Shown here piece by piece: positions 1-6,742 of a stretch of 9,185 nt of DNA. The notes below the pieces were generated by a model. The model had not been told where the DNA came from, searched no databases, and worked only from the letters and a program-made list of their open reading frames with translations. The translations under genes were made by a program, and so were the position numbers. Source of the stretch: Acidobacteriota bacterium (GTDB lineage Bacteria; Acidobacteriota; Terriglobia; Terriglobales; Acidobacteriaceae); contig JAJYAE010000175.1 of NCBI GenBank assembly GCA_021779695.1, positions 1 to 9,185 on the forward strand. The letters run 5' to 3'. How positions within the stretch are numbered: the first letter of the stretch is position 1; the number at the start of each line of letters is the position of its first letter.

Positions 1-479
1 CCGTGAGGAATCGTCGGGGAGTACTCGGTAAAGCTCGAGCCGGAAACTTGGTAAAGGCTGCGGGTCGAGGTCAGCGATTGCGACGTGAGCGGGTTGCGCG
101 GGTCGGTGGTGGCCACGCCGTCCACTACAAAGTTGTAGCGATACGTCCCCGGCGTAATCTGGCCGATCGTGGTTTCCCACACGCCCTTGTCGCCCTTGGT
201 CATGGGGAACCCGCCGTATGTGGGGGCCAATTGCTCGGGCGTGATGCCGGGCGTAGCTTCGAGCCCTTCGGCCTGGAGCTTGACCGTTGTGGCATCCGGC
301 GCCCAAATGCGGAAGATGACGTGGTGGTCTGGCTGCACTTCGACGGAAGTGATGTCGCTGTTCGGATTGGGAAGCGGCATGGGCGGCGGCGCGGGCTGGA
401 AGGCTGGCCGCTGGCTCTGGGCAAAGGCCGGCAGGACCCAAAGCGCGGCTGCCAGCAAGGCGGAGACAGTGGATTTCAC
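1..479 (-). CDS. Secreted esterase, N-terminal part (early-set/CBM48-like domain); 3' end outside window
   Basis: This open frame runs off the left edge, so only the first 159 residues are seen. It opens with a typical Sec signal peptide: a basic start, a hydrophobic run (ALLAAALWVLP) and an AFA|Q cleavage site near residue 20. A Pro-rich linker follows, then a beta-sandwich segment at about 40-150 with the motifs VIFRIWAPDA, KGVWETTIG, PGTYRYNFVVDG and DPRNPLTSQ. These are the hallmarks of the early-set domain that precedes the alpha/beta-hydrolase domain in enterochelin-esterase, feruloyl-esterase and acetyl-xylan-esterase-like proteins. The catalytic Ser/His domain should follow outside the window. 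The start is GTG at 479, chosen because AGGAG lies 10 nt upstream and because it gives a correct signal peptide. The true substrate (polysaccharide ester or siderophore) cannot be told from this part. The opposite-strand ORFs here are shadows. Confidence 0.88.
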   Translation of the reverse strand, partial: MKSTVSALLAAALWVLPAFAQSQRPAFQPAPPPMPLPNPNSDITSVEVQPDHHVIFRIWAPDATTVKLQAEGLEATPGITPEQLAPTYGGFPMTKGDKGVWETTIGQITPGTYRYNFVVDGVATTDPRNPLTSQSLTSTRSLYQVSGSSFTEYSPTIPH

Positions 480-1001
480 GGCGGCGGTACTCCTGCGGAG
501 CGTTTCCGCACGGAATCGGCGCGGGCGTCCGGGTTGGGATGCAAGTCTTCTTCTCACAGACGGACGGGGCATTGGATAGGACGCTCCAATTTCCGCAGAC
601 GGAGATTCAGGAGGAGCTCAATTTCGAACGAGTAGCTATTCCAAATCGACTAAGAAAGAGCGAACTTCGGGCCGTATTTCGAGTTCTGAGTGTATCGTCG
701 GCAACTGTTACCCGTGGAATTTTTCGGCCTCAATTTATCACTTTTGCACCGATTGTGTGGCATTTTCGGAGTCCACCCACAGCCGCATCGCGGCTCGAAC
801 TCGTGGTTGCTGGAGCTAAATATTACGAAGTGGTAAATACCTCTGAGTTGGATGTCTGGCTCGGTGAGTTCGCGGAGATTTCCGCCTCTTTGCACCGTTC
901 CGCCGGTGGCACCTTTCCACCGTATGGGGTGGCAGCAAAGCACTCTACCGAGCACGAACGCGGATCCCCGATGGAAGCAGATGGAAGTCACTTGGACGCA
1001 T
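480..1001. other. Gene-poor intergenic region
   Basis: I see no convincing gene in this stretch. The open frames on both strands (for example 539-1003 plus and 650-991 minus) give low-complexity or Cys/Arg-rich translations with no family resemblance and no ribosome binding site. The only small structures are close together, upstream of the esterase: an inverted repeat ATTGGA (571-576) / TCCAAT (585-590), and the palindromic block TCCG-CAGA-CGGA (592-603). They could be an operator for the esterase but are short enough to be chance. Confidence 0.5.
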
Positions 1002-1091
1002 AACGCTAGAACCTTATCGGAAGTGCCCCGGCAGACGAGGCCAGATCGGGCTGCTCGGACAAGATGCCGGGGCAGTTTCGATAAGGGCGTT
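1002..1091. repeat. Long imperfect inverted repeat (about 30-nt arms)
   Basis: The left arm (1002-1033) reads AACGC, a 5-nt insertion, CCTTATCG, then TGCCCCGGCA. The right arm (1065-1091) is its reverse complement, TGCCGGGGCA then CGATAAGG then GCGTT. TGCCCCGGCA / TGCCGGGGCA is a perfect 10-bp stem, and CCTTATCG / CGATAAGG a perfect 8-bp stem. The 31-nt centre contains further pairing (CGAG / CTCG). The whole block would fold as one extended hairpin. It abuts the structured RNA-like segment starting at 1091. It could be the end of a mobile element, a REP/MITE-like repeat or part of the RNA. Confidence 0.75.
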
Positions 1092-1348
1092 TGAAGTGAG
1101 CCGCTGGTGCGGCGGCCACCACCCTTCGCCTTATGGGTTTTGAATATGCAATTCGGCCCGGGCGAGAGACGAGTCGGGGCAGTGCGTAGGATGGCTGAGT
1201 TCGGTGAAGGAACGAAGGGGGCACCGCTGTATGCGCAATACGATCACTGCGGATGAATCCGAAGGCAGGGATGATGAGCCAGGACGCAGATCGACTGGGC
1301 ACACCGAAGCGAGGAGTGCGTAGAGCCGAACTGAGTTCGAGTTAGGAA
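1091..1348 (+). ncRNA. Candidate HEARO / IscB omega-RNA-like structured RNA, orphan
   Basis: No protein frame is credible here, but the plus strand is full of short perfect helices: GCCGC-TGGT-GCGGC (1100-1113), GGG..GAAT..ATTC..CCC (1135-1159), CGGTG / CACCG (1202-1206 with 1222-1226), CTGC around CGGATGAATCCG closed by GCAG (1247-1268), and GCCAG / CTGGGC (1278-1300). The blocks GGCTGAG..TTCG..AAGG..GAA..GCACC (1193-1225) and GATGAGCCAGG (1273-1283) resemble, in the same order, segments I recall from IscB omega RNAs such as the OgeuIscB one. That family has its guide at the 5' end and normally sits just upstream of iscB. No iscB-like frame follows here. The family assignment rests on memory and structure, not on a search. 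A group II intron fragment or an unrelated structured element is possible. The opposite-strand 98-aa frame (1006-1302) is an antisense shadow. Confidence 0.42.
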
Positions 1349-1407
1349 CTGTCAGCTATCACCACCATCCTTGCGAATAAGATCTGCGCCTGCGTGAGCC
1401 GCTCTGT

Positions 1408-1677
1408 ATGGTGGCGGGATCCCAGTACGAATTTTCCTCTCAAGCATCATGGAAACCTCTCCTCGATGGGATGGACCCAGAGAAAGTGTCAGCGGCCATT
1501 CAGGCGTATCCGAAGCTCGACGTGGCGATGGACGTAATGACGCAATCCGTGATCGCCATTATGGCCCCTCACCTTCCGTCCGAGGGCAGCACTCCTTCGA
1601 ACGGGAAAGCCCCATCACGACGTGTGAAGAAGCAGACAGCAAAGTCTCCGCGAAAGAACTCTAAGAAGGCTCGGTAG
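1408..1677 (+). CDS. Small hypothetical protein with basic C-terminal tail
   Basis: This encodes 89 residues that I do not recognise. Residues 10-55 look like a small folded helical unit (SSQASWKPLLDGMDPEKVSAA region, then DVAMDVMTQSVIAIM). From about residue 60 the chain becomes a Ser/Pro/Lys/Arg-rich tail (RRVKKQTAKSPRK...), suggesting nucleic-acid contact or disorder. An in-frame stop at 1378-1380 limits upstream extension. There is no clear ribosome binding site before the ATG at 1408, and an internal ATG at 1471 is an alternative start. Codon use looks coding. The gene converges on the caspase gene and overlaps its 3' end by 17 bp, which is compatible with two real genes but also means part of its sequence is constrained by the other strand. 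It could be a remnant of a longer gene. Confidence 0.45.
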   Translation: MVAGSQYEFSSQASWKPLLDGMDPEKVSAAIQAYPKLDVAMDVMTQSVIAIMAPHLPSEGSTPSNGKAPSRRVKKQTAKSPRKNSKKAR

Positions 1678-3517
1678 AGTCGCTCTGCACTCTCACAGAG
1701 ACGCCAGCCCCGGTTTCCGTGATCTCCAACACGACCGGCTTCATCAAGGGCTTGTGGTTGGAATCCATCAGCGTGATCTCCACCCTGCTGGGATAGCCGT
1801 CGTGCAGCTCCAGATCCCGATCGCGCATTCGCCCGCTTGCATCTGGAGACTTCCATTGCACGCGAGGTTTTGAATCCTTGCCTCCCAAAAACACAAGCAC
1901 CGAACCGCCGCGGCCGTTTGGGAAAAGGTTGAATGTTTCGTCTGGATGTCCAAGCCACTGGGCGGAAGAAAAGCCTGTACCAATTTCCTTACCGCTGTGG
2001 TCGAAGAGCTTCAGATGGGCTCGCACGCCATTCACAGGCGCGACATCCTCACCAAAGACTGCATCATTTCTGAAACGGGCAACCAGACCAATCATGGTTC
2101 CCGTACTGGGCCCCACTACCTCGCTGAAGGAGTGTTTCCCGTCCGTCCGGTCACTGTATCCGGGGCCTGAATACCTGAGCTTCACGACCTCCGCGTTCAG
2201 GAAAGCAATGTTGTGCTTCCGTTCGTTCTGCAGTGGAGCTGTGTCTGAAGGCGCAATCGTCATCCTGCGCCGGTTGTTATTCCAGGTGATCTGGAAATGC
2301 TCCTCTTCCGTCTTCGCTCCCCACTTGTAACGAATGGCAACCGGATAGGAAACCTCCGATTTGTTCAGGTGCTGCGCGTCTTTCACAAACGACATCATCA
2401 CGAACGAAGGTTTGTCGATGTGCCTCGGCACGCCGTCATCGTTCGTCACAAACTGAAAGTGAACCTTCGCGTTAGGATTCGTTGGCCCGATGAAGGGTAC
2501 AGCTTCAAAGTGCAGCGAGACCTGGTTGAAGCCTTCGAAGTGAATCGGGGCAATTTCGAGTTGCACGGCAGCATCGCCGCCCAGATAATGCAACGTAAAC
2601 ACATCACCCGTCCATTGGTTGTAGTGGCCTTCGATTGCCGACAGCATGATTTGAGGCCGGTTCCCACTGGTCGGCGCGGGCGACTGCTCGGGCATGAGCA
2701 TGGCTTTGGTGGCCACAGGTGCTGCGGGCTTCGTTCCGTCAGACGGCGGCACTTGGCGAATGCTAAAGGGCCCATTGGAACTGAGGATGGCGTAGGGCCT
2801 CTGTGTCGCTTGGATCTTGGTATTCGCGCGGATGTAGGCAGGAACTTCGACCGTGAGATAGTTCCTCAACGACTCGCCCGTGATGAACCTGTCCCGGTCC
2901 AGTGCGCCTTCGGCATCCCCCTGTAGCGCCTGAATCAGGTGGTACGTCCAGATGCCGTGCATGAGGGCATTGCTCGGGTAGGCCTTTTCATTCGGAGAGC
3001 ACGCAAAGAACGTCGCGGCGTGATCGGTCGATTGCACGAGAGCTTCGAACTCAGTGCGTGTCATGTCGCTGACGATGTCCCTCGCCTGAACAATGCTAGT
3101 TTTGAGATCTGCTGCGCACGCGTCGATGAAGATGAGGCTATCGACACCCTGCCTCTCCTTGAGAGGCTTCAGCAATACCTCCTCCAGAGAGACAGTTGTC
3201 CCGACCAAATTGTTGGGATGGGTGTCCCATGTGGTCAGACGGTTGGTTCCATTGGCGTAGAAGCCATGACCGGCATAGAAGAAGACGAATCGATCGCCGG
3301 GAGACAGGCCTTGAATGATGTAGGGGAGATCGTTTTCAAACGCAGACCGCGTGGCATCGGAATCAAGCCAAAGGTTGATGTTCTCGGGGGCAACTCCAAA
3401 GTGTTGGACGAGGACTTCCTTCATCGCGGCCGCATCCGCCAGAGCGTATTGGACCGAGGTGATGTCCTTCTTATGGTAGGTTTCGATTCCGATCAAGACG
3501 GCGTGTTTCGTTCCCAC
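1661..3517 (-). CDS. Caspase-family (peptidase C14) protein with unassigned C-terminal region
   Basis: This 618-residue protein has an N-terminal caspase-like fold at about residues 4-250: first strand KHAVLIGIETY, catalytic His84 in FVFFYAGHG, the loop LTTWDTHPNNL, catalytic Cys134 in LIFIDACAADL, and the late motif ATFFACSPNEKAYPS..MHGIWTYHLIQAL. Both catalytic residues are present, so an active Cys protease is expected, with Arg/Lys or other specificity unknown. A Pro/Ala-rich linker (about 252-290) leads into some 330 residues, apparently beta-rich, that I cannot assign to a family. There is no signal peptide or membrane segment, so the protein is probably cytoplasmic. I chose GTG 3517 because GGGAG (3531-3527) lies 9 nt upstream and the caspase strand begins at once. 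ATG 3559 has no visible ribosome binding site. Such proteins serve as regulated proteases or as effectors in some bacterial defence systems, but no partner gene is visible beside it. Long plus-strand ORFs opposite it are shadows. Confidence 0.9.
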   Translation of the reverse strand: MGTKHAVLIGIETYHKKDITSVQYALADAAAMKEVLVQHFGVAPENINLWLDSDATRSAFENDLPYIIQGLSPGDRFVFFYAGHGFYANGTNRLTTWDTHPNNLVGTTVSLEEVLLKPLKERQGVDSLIFIDACAADLKTSIVQARDIVSDMTRTEFEALVQSTDHAATFFACSPNEKAYPSNALMHGIWTYHLIQALQGDAEGALDRDRFITGESLRNYLTVEVPAYIRANTKIQATQRPYAILSSNGPFSIRQVPPSDGTKPAAPVATKAMLMPEQSPAPTSGNRPQIMLSAIEGHYNQWTGDVFTLHYLGGDAAVQLEIAPIHFEGFNQVSLHFEAVPFIGPTNPNAKVHFQFVTNDDGVPRHIDKPSFVMMSFVKDAQHLNKSEVSYPVAIRYKWGAKTEEEHFQITWNNNRRRMTIAPSDTAPLQNERKHNIAFLNAEVVKLRYSGPGYSDRTDGKHSFSEVVGPSTGTMIGLVARFRNDAVFGEDVAPVNGVRAHLKLFDHSGKEIGTGFSSAQWLGHPDETFNLFPNGRGGSVLVFLGGKDSKPRVQWKSPDASGRMRDRDLELHDGYPSRVEITLMDSNHKPLMKPVVLEITETGAGVSVRVQSDSTEPS

Positions 3518-3526
3518 TGTAATGTT

Positions 3527-3531
3527 CTCCC
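3527..3531 (-). promoter_or_regulatory. Ribosome binding site deciding the caspase start
   Basis: GGGAG on the minus strand lies 9 nt before the GTG at 3517. No comparable site precedes the upstream in-frame ATG (3559) or the farthest possible start (3607), so it favours the shorter protein. Confidence 0.6.
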
Positions 3532-3665
3532 AATACTCTCCATCTCCCGATGGAGTCATTGTAGTAGCTCGATAAGCACTAGATCGGCGACTGACTAGCC
3601 GACACAACTTCGCGTACGAGCCGCCGAGCCCCGTGAATTAGAGGTCGTCAAGTTAACGTGTAACG

Positions 3666-3724
3666 GCCGACGCGCTCTCTTGGTCAAACGCGTCAGGGGT
3701 GGCTCAGCACAAGAGCGCGTCGGC
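3666..3724. repeat. Perfect 13-bp inverted repeat upstream of the caspase gene
   Basis: GCCGACGCGCTCT (3666-3678) is the exact reverse complement of AGAGCGCGTCGGC (3712-3724). The arms are separated by 33 nt, which include the palindrome ACGCGT. Two more base pairs are possible inside if two bases bulge out. It lies about 150 bp upstream of the caspase start in a 360-bp gap otherwise without a firm gene. It could be a regulator site, a transcript hairpin or the scar of a small mobile element. There is no T-tract on either side, so a simple intrinsic terminator is unlikely. Confidence 0.8.
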
Positions 3725-3896
3725 GACTATGCGTCAAGGTGGACCGCTGGATCCTGGTGCGTTTCCCAATACCTATCCTGCATTTCTCGGGGAACTCAAG
3801 CTCTATGAGCGCCTTGCCCCGAAGTCACTAATGAGTCATGTGATCCGCAGGCAGTTGATGGAAATAGTCTGCTTCTATCAGCGGGGGAACAACTGA
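3699..3896 (+). CDS. Doubtful small ORF (65 aa)
   Basis: A GTG-initiated frame of 65 residues (an ATG at 3729 is an alternative) with some protein-like character in the middle (FPNTYPAFLGELKLYERL), but no recognised family and no ribosome binding site. Its start lies inside the inverted repeat 3666-3724, and its last 19 bp overlap the 3' end of the convergent 709-aa membrane protein gene. It fills most of the gap between the caspase and membrane protein genes, which is the main argument for it. It may equally be chance. Confidence 0.2.
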   Translation: MAQHKSASATMRQGGPLDPGAFPNTYPAFLGELKLYERLAPKSLMSHVIRRQLMEIVCFYQRGNN

Positions 3897-6007
3897 AACT
3901 GCTGAATCGCAATCTTTGGAGCTACAAACTCGTGCGCAGAATCAGGAAGTAATACCACTGAAATCTCGTCGAATTTGCGAACGCTTGGATTCTCTGGCAC
4001 TACAAATGTCAGCGTCTCAAAGACGGGAGATTGCTTAATGGCAAACTTTCCCGGCTCTGAAGACGTTAACGTTTGCTGCCCCAAATAGAGCGTCGGTTTC
4101 TTCGGCGAGGTGCCATCGGTCAACAGCAAAGCAAATGAAATTACGCCGGCCGTGTTGTCGTTGTTCTCTATCTCAACCTGAATCTCTCTGCATCGCGAGG
4201 TGCGAACCGGTGCGGACAGATACTGGTGCGCCTGCATCACCAGCGGCGTTCGATTAATCGAAGCAATGTTGACGCCAATCGGCGTTCCATGCGCCTGGTG
4301 GGCTGCAGGCCCCGGCTTCGAGTGCGGAGGCTGCACAAACCAGTAGGGCCCTGTAAAACGAATCACCAGCGGGCGTGTAGTTCCCGGCGCCAGAAGTTCC
4401 TTGTGCAGCAGCACCGGCGGTACAACCTGCTTCTTATCCGGGTAAGGCGACAGCACCACGCTCTCGTATCCGTCGAGATTCAACTTGGCATTCGTAAGGA
4501 GCGATTTCCCTGCCTTGTCCTTGTTTGCGGAGGCAGTAGGCGATGCCGCTACCGCGCCGCTGCGGTGAGCCACTCCACTGAGCAACGCCCACATCGTCAC
4601 CAGCACAGCGGGAATCGCGATGCGCGCCAGCCGAAAGACGGCTTTCTTGTACTGGTGCCTGCGGTCCGCCGATGCGCCGGTCGAGACACCCTTCTTCCAG
4701 GCAAACAGAAAAGCGCTCCCAGACAGCAGACATGCGGCGGTGTAATAGTAGTGCGTTGCCAGTGACGCACAGGCTAGATACACGCCGATCGCAACCGCAT
4801 AGCCATGCACTTCAATCGTCGGCCTGTACAGTGACTCCTCAAAGAGGTCTCCGCTGTTGAACTGAGAAACCGGCAAAGGTTCTTCAGCTGGAGCGTGTAT
4901 CGAGTAGGTTGCATAACGCAGGCTCGTGCCAAGCAGAAATGCACCCAGCATTGCGACCAAAGCCCCCGCCGAAGAAAGCTGCTCCTGAAACAGGATCATC
5001 GCCGGTATCCACAACCAGCCCGCGGAACTGACAAGGGCAAAAAGCAAAAAAGGCAGCGGAGGATTCTCGCGGAAGGGGTTCGACGGGTTTTCCCAATAGA
5101 CCCATGAACCTGCAACACCGGCAAGAGCGCCCACCAGGACAAACATCACCGCTCTGCTCAACAGCTGGCTAAGGGCAGGCTCGTGCAGCTCCGGCAGACG
5201 GCACATGATGATGACCGCGATCATCGAATTCACCATCCCGGCAATCACTACGAACGCCAGAAATCGCATGGCCCTGGGCATGTCGACCGATGCGATCTGC
5301 TGTAGCGATTGCGGCCGCACTGAGGATCCAACCGGCAGCGCCTCCTCAAACTGCATGCCGCTCGCGGGTCGCGGAACAGCACCCCACAACGCAACCAACA
5401 ACGCCGTGAAATAAGGAACACGAATCACATCAGCCAGAAGTCTCAAATCCGTTATCTGACCGAACGCTGAATTCACAAGTTGCCAGTGCTCGAAGTGCGA
5501 ATACCAGAGGAGGCCCACCAGCACGGCCGCAGCCCCGTAGAGCGGAGTAAAAACAAGCGGAGCCAGCATGAACCCGCGCTTGATCTTCGCAGTATGAATG
5601 CTGCACCTTGCCGCCAGGTTTAACACGCCAAACAAAAGGATCCCGGTCCAGAGGAATAGGGAATGCAGAATGATCCAGAGGAACAGCGCTGGGAACACCC
5701 AGCCACCTCCGAATCCGGACAAGAGTTGATCCGGAGGCCTGAGGTCTTCAAACCAGATGCAGAAGCTGTTCCAGGCCGGTGCCATCATCGTCCACATGAG
5801 AGCAAATATCAGCAGCGATGCACGCGCGCGCATGTCTTCGTACCAGCAGACCATGCATGCCGCACACACCTGCCGCCAATACCAGCCAGTTGATCTTCCC
5901 CCATGGAAAACCTCCAGCAGGTCGCCTGCAAGCGCCTCATTGCGTTCTGCCGGAATCAGGTGCTCCAGCATCCACAGTGCGGTCGGCGGTGGCTCTCTTC
6001 GTCTCAT
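3878..6007 (-). CDS. Large polytopic membrane protein with permease-prefix-like N-terminus
   Basis: A 709-residue protein. Residues 1-50 carry the motif PPTALWMLEHLIP..ERNEALAGDLLEVF..GRS..WYWRQV, matching the N-terminal prefix segment I know from acidobacterial permease-like proteins encoded next to PadR regulators. About eleven hydrophobic helices follow (roughly 62-84, 102-132, 147-169, 196-213, 246-268, 284-304, 318-340, 346-365, 402-420, 423-437, 458-480). The soluble, apparently beta-rich C-terminal domain (about 500-709) should face outward if the N-terminus is cytoplasmic. No ATPase, MacB-type permease or enzyme motif is visible, so I cannot name a substrate or reaction. Residues 1-215 are paralogous to the whole upstream 225-aa protein. 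ATG 6007 has a GGAG/AGG-rich leader (GGGGAGTAGGTAATCGG). It starts 44 bp after the stop of that gene and is probably co-transcribed with it and with PadR. Confidence 0.85.
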   Translation of the reverse strand: MRRREPPPTALWMLEHLIPAERNEALAGDLLEVFHGGRSTGWYWRQVCAACMVCWYEDMRARASLLIFALMWTMMAPAWNSFCIWFEDLRPPDQLLSGFGGGWVFPALFLWIILHSLFLWTGILLFGVLNLAARCSIHTAKIKRGFMLAPLVFTPLYGAAAVLVGLLWYSHFEHWQLVNSAFGQITDLRLLADVIRVPYFTALLVALWGAVPRPASGMQFEEALPVGSSVRPQSLQQIASVDMPRAMRFLAFVVIAGMVNSMIAVIIMCRLPELHEPALSQLLSRAVMFVLVGALAGVAGSWVYWENPSNPFRENPPLPFLLFALVSSAGWLWIPAMILFQEQLSSAGALVAMLGAFLLGTSLRYATYSIHAPAEEPLPVSQFNSGDLFEESLYRPTIEVHGYAVAIGVYLACASLATHYYYTAACLLSGSAFLFAWKKGVSTGASADRRHQYKKAVFRLARIAIPAVLVTMWALLSGVAHRSGAVAASPTASANKDKAGKSLLTNAKLNLDGYESVVLSPYPDKKQVVPPVLLHKELLAPGTTRPLVIRFTGPYWFVQPPHSKPGPAAHQAHGTPIGVNIASINRTPLVMQAHQYLSAPVRTSRCREIQVEIENNDNTAGVISFALLLTDGTSPKKPTLYLGQQTLTSSEPGKFAIKQSPVFETLTFVVPENPSVRKFDEISVVLLPDSAHEFVAPKIAIQQFQLFPR

Positions 6008-6051
6008 CCGATTACCTACTCCCCGGCAATCTTCAATTCCGGTGCGCGTTA

Positions 6052-6729
6052 CTATTCGGCGAGCTTCATTGGAGAATCATCACTTGGTACAGCTCCCAAA
6101 AGCGCGCAGACCGCTGCAATCAGGTATGGCAGCCGCATCAATATCGTCAGGGATCCAAAATTGCTGATAACACCCGTAAAAGTGAGCGTTCTCCAGTCCA
6201 CTCCATGATTTGTTGGCCGATTGGCCGCAAACAAGACGATTGCAATATCGCATGTCCAGATCAGGATGTAGCTTGCAAGGCTTGCTGCGAAAGCTCGGCC
6301 AAAGCTCCACTGCTTCGGGGTTATAGACAAACTCCGCAACACGAGGAGATAAGTCACAACCCCCGCCCAAATAAACAGAAGACTTCCTACCGTAGACAAT
6401 CCAAAATTGCACACAGTTGACCACGGCCAAGGCAACCGCCAAACCGGCCCAATCCAATTGCCGGTGTGATAAAGCCTCGTGATGAGGAGTTGCCAGGCAG
6501 GCGCGAGCGCGGCCCACGCCGCGGCAAAGAAAAGCACCGGCAAGTGACGGAACAAACTCCCGACCCACCGGATCGCAATCGCAGTCAATACCTGCCGCCA
6601 ATACCACGCACCCGAACGCCCGGCGCGAAAACATTCGAGGAGATCGCCGGCAAGCGCTTCATCATGATCGCAAGGTATCAGATGCAGAAGCATCCAGGTG
6701 GCAAGGCGTGGTGGGCAGGTTGAAGTCAT
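6052..6729 (-). CDS. Four-helix membrane protein with permease-prefix-like N-terminus
   Basis: A 225-residue protein. Residues 6-47 carry the prefix motif PPRLATWMLLHLIP..HDEALAGDLLECF..GRS..WYWRQV. Four hydrophobic segments follow at about 62-84, 103-131, 147-168 and 198-215, and the chain ends just after the fourth (CALLGAVPSDD). It matches the first 215 residues of the 709-aa protein encoded downstream, both in the prefix and in the end motif (RLPYLIAAVCALLGAVP against RVPYFTALLVALWGAVP). The pair therefore arose by duplication with or without domain gain. Its start is firm: AGGAG (6742-6738) overlaps the stop codon of padR and lies 8 nt before the ATG, so translation is probably coupled to padR. 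Function is unknown. PadR control is likely from the arrangement. Confidence 0.85.
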   Translation of the reverse strand: MTSTCPPRLATWMLLHLIPCDHDEALAGDLLECFRAGRSGAWYWRQVLTAIAIRWVGSLFRHLPVLFFAAAWAALAPAWQLLITRLYHTGNWIGPVWRLPWPWSTVCNFGLSTVGSLLFIWAGVVTYLLVLRSLSITPKQWSFGRAFAASLASYILIWTCDIAIVLFAANRPTNHGVDWRTLTFTGVISNFGSLTILMRLPYLIAAVCALLGAVPSDDSPMKLAE

Positions 6730-6737
6730 ATGCTCTT

Positions 6738-6742
6738 CTCCT
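6738..6742 (-). promoter_or_regulatory. Ribosome binding site overlapping the PadR stop codon
   Basis: AGGAG on the minus strand overlaps the TAG stop of the PadR gene (6743-6741) and sits 8 nt before the ATG at 6729. This supports an operon with translational coupling between the regulator and the first membrane protein. Confidence 0.75.

Noticed and set aside
3..635. Long plus-strand ORF (210 aa) at the left edge
   Set aside because: It is Arg/Gly-rich and lies opposite the esterase frame, which has a signal peptide and family motifs; it is an antisense shadow.
539..1003. 154-aa plus-strand ORF in the gene-poor region
   Set aside because: No ribosome binding site, no family resemblance, and its end runs into the inverted repeat; coding is not supported.
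1006..1302. 98-aa minus-strand ORF
   Set aside because: It runs antisense through the inverted repeat and structured RNA-like segment; the composition reflects that structure rather than a protein.
1091..1348. Group II intron fragment as the explanation of the structured segment
   Set aside because: I could not find a convincing domain V or intron boundary sequence, and no reverse transcriptase frame is near; it is kept only as a weaker alternative to the HEARO reading.
2297..3598. Two long plus-strand ORFs (2297-2926, 2939-3598)
   Set aside because: They are shadows opposite the caspase gene, whose protein has clear catalytic motifs.
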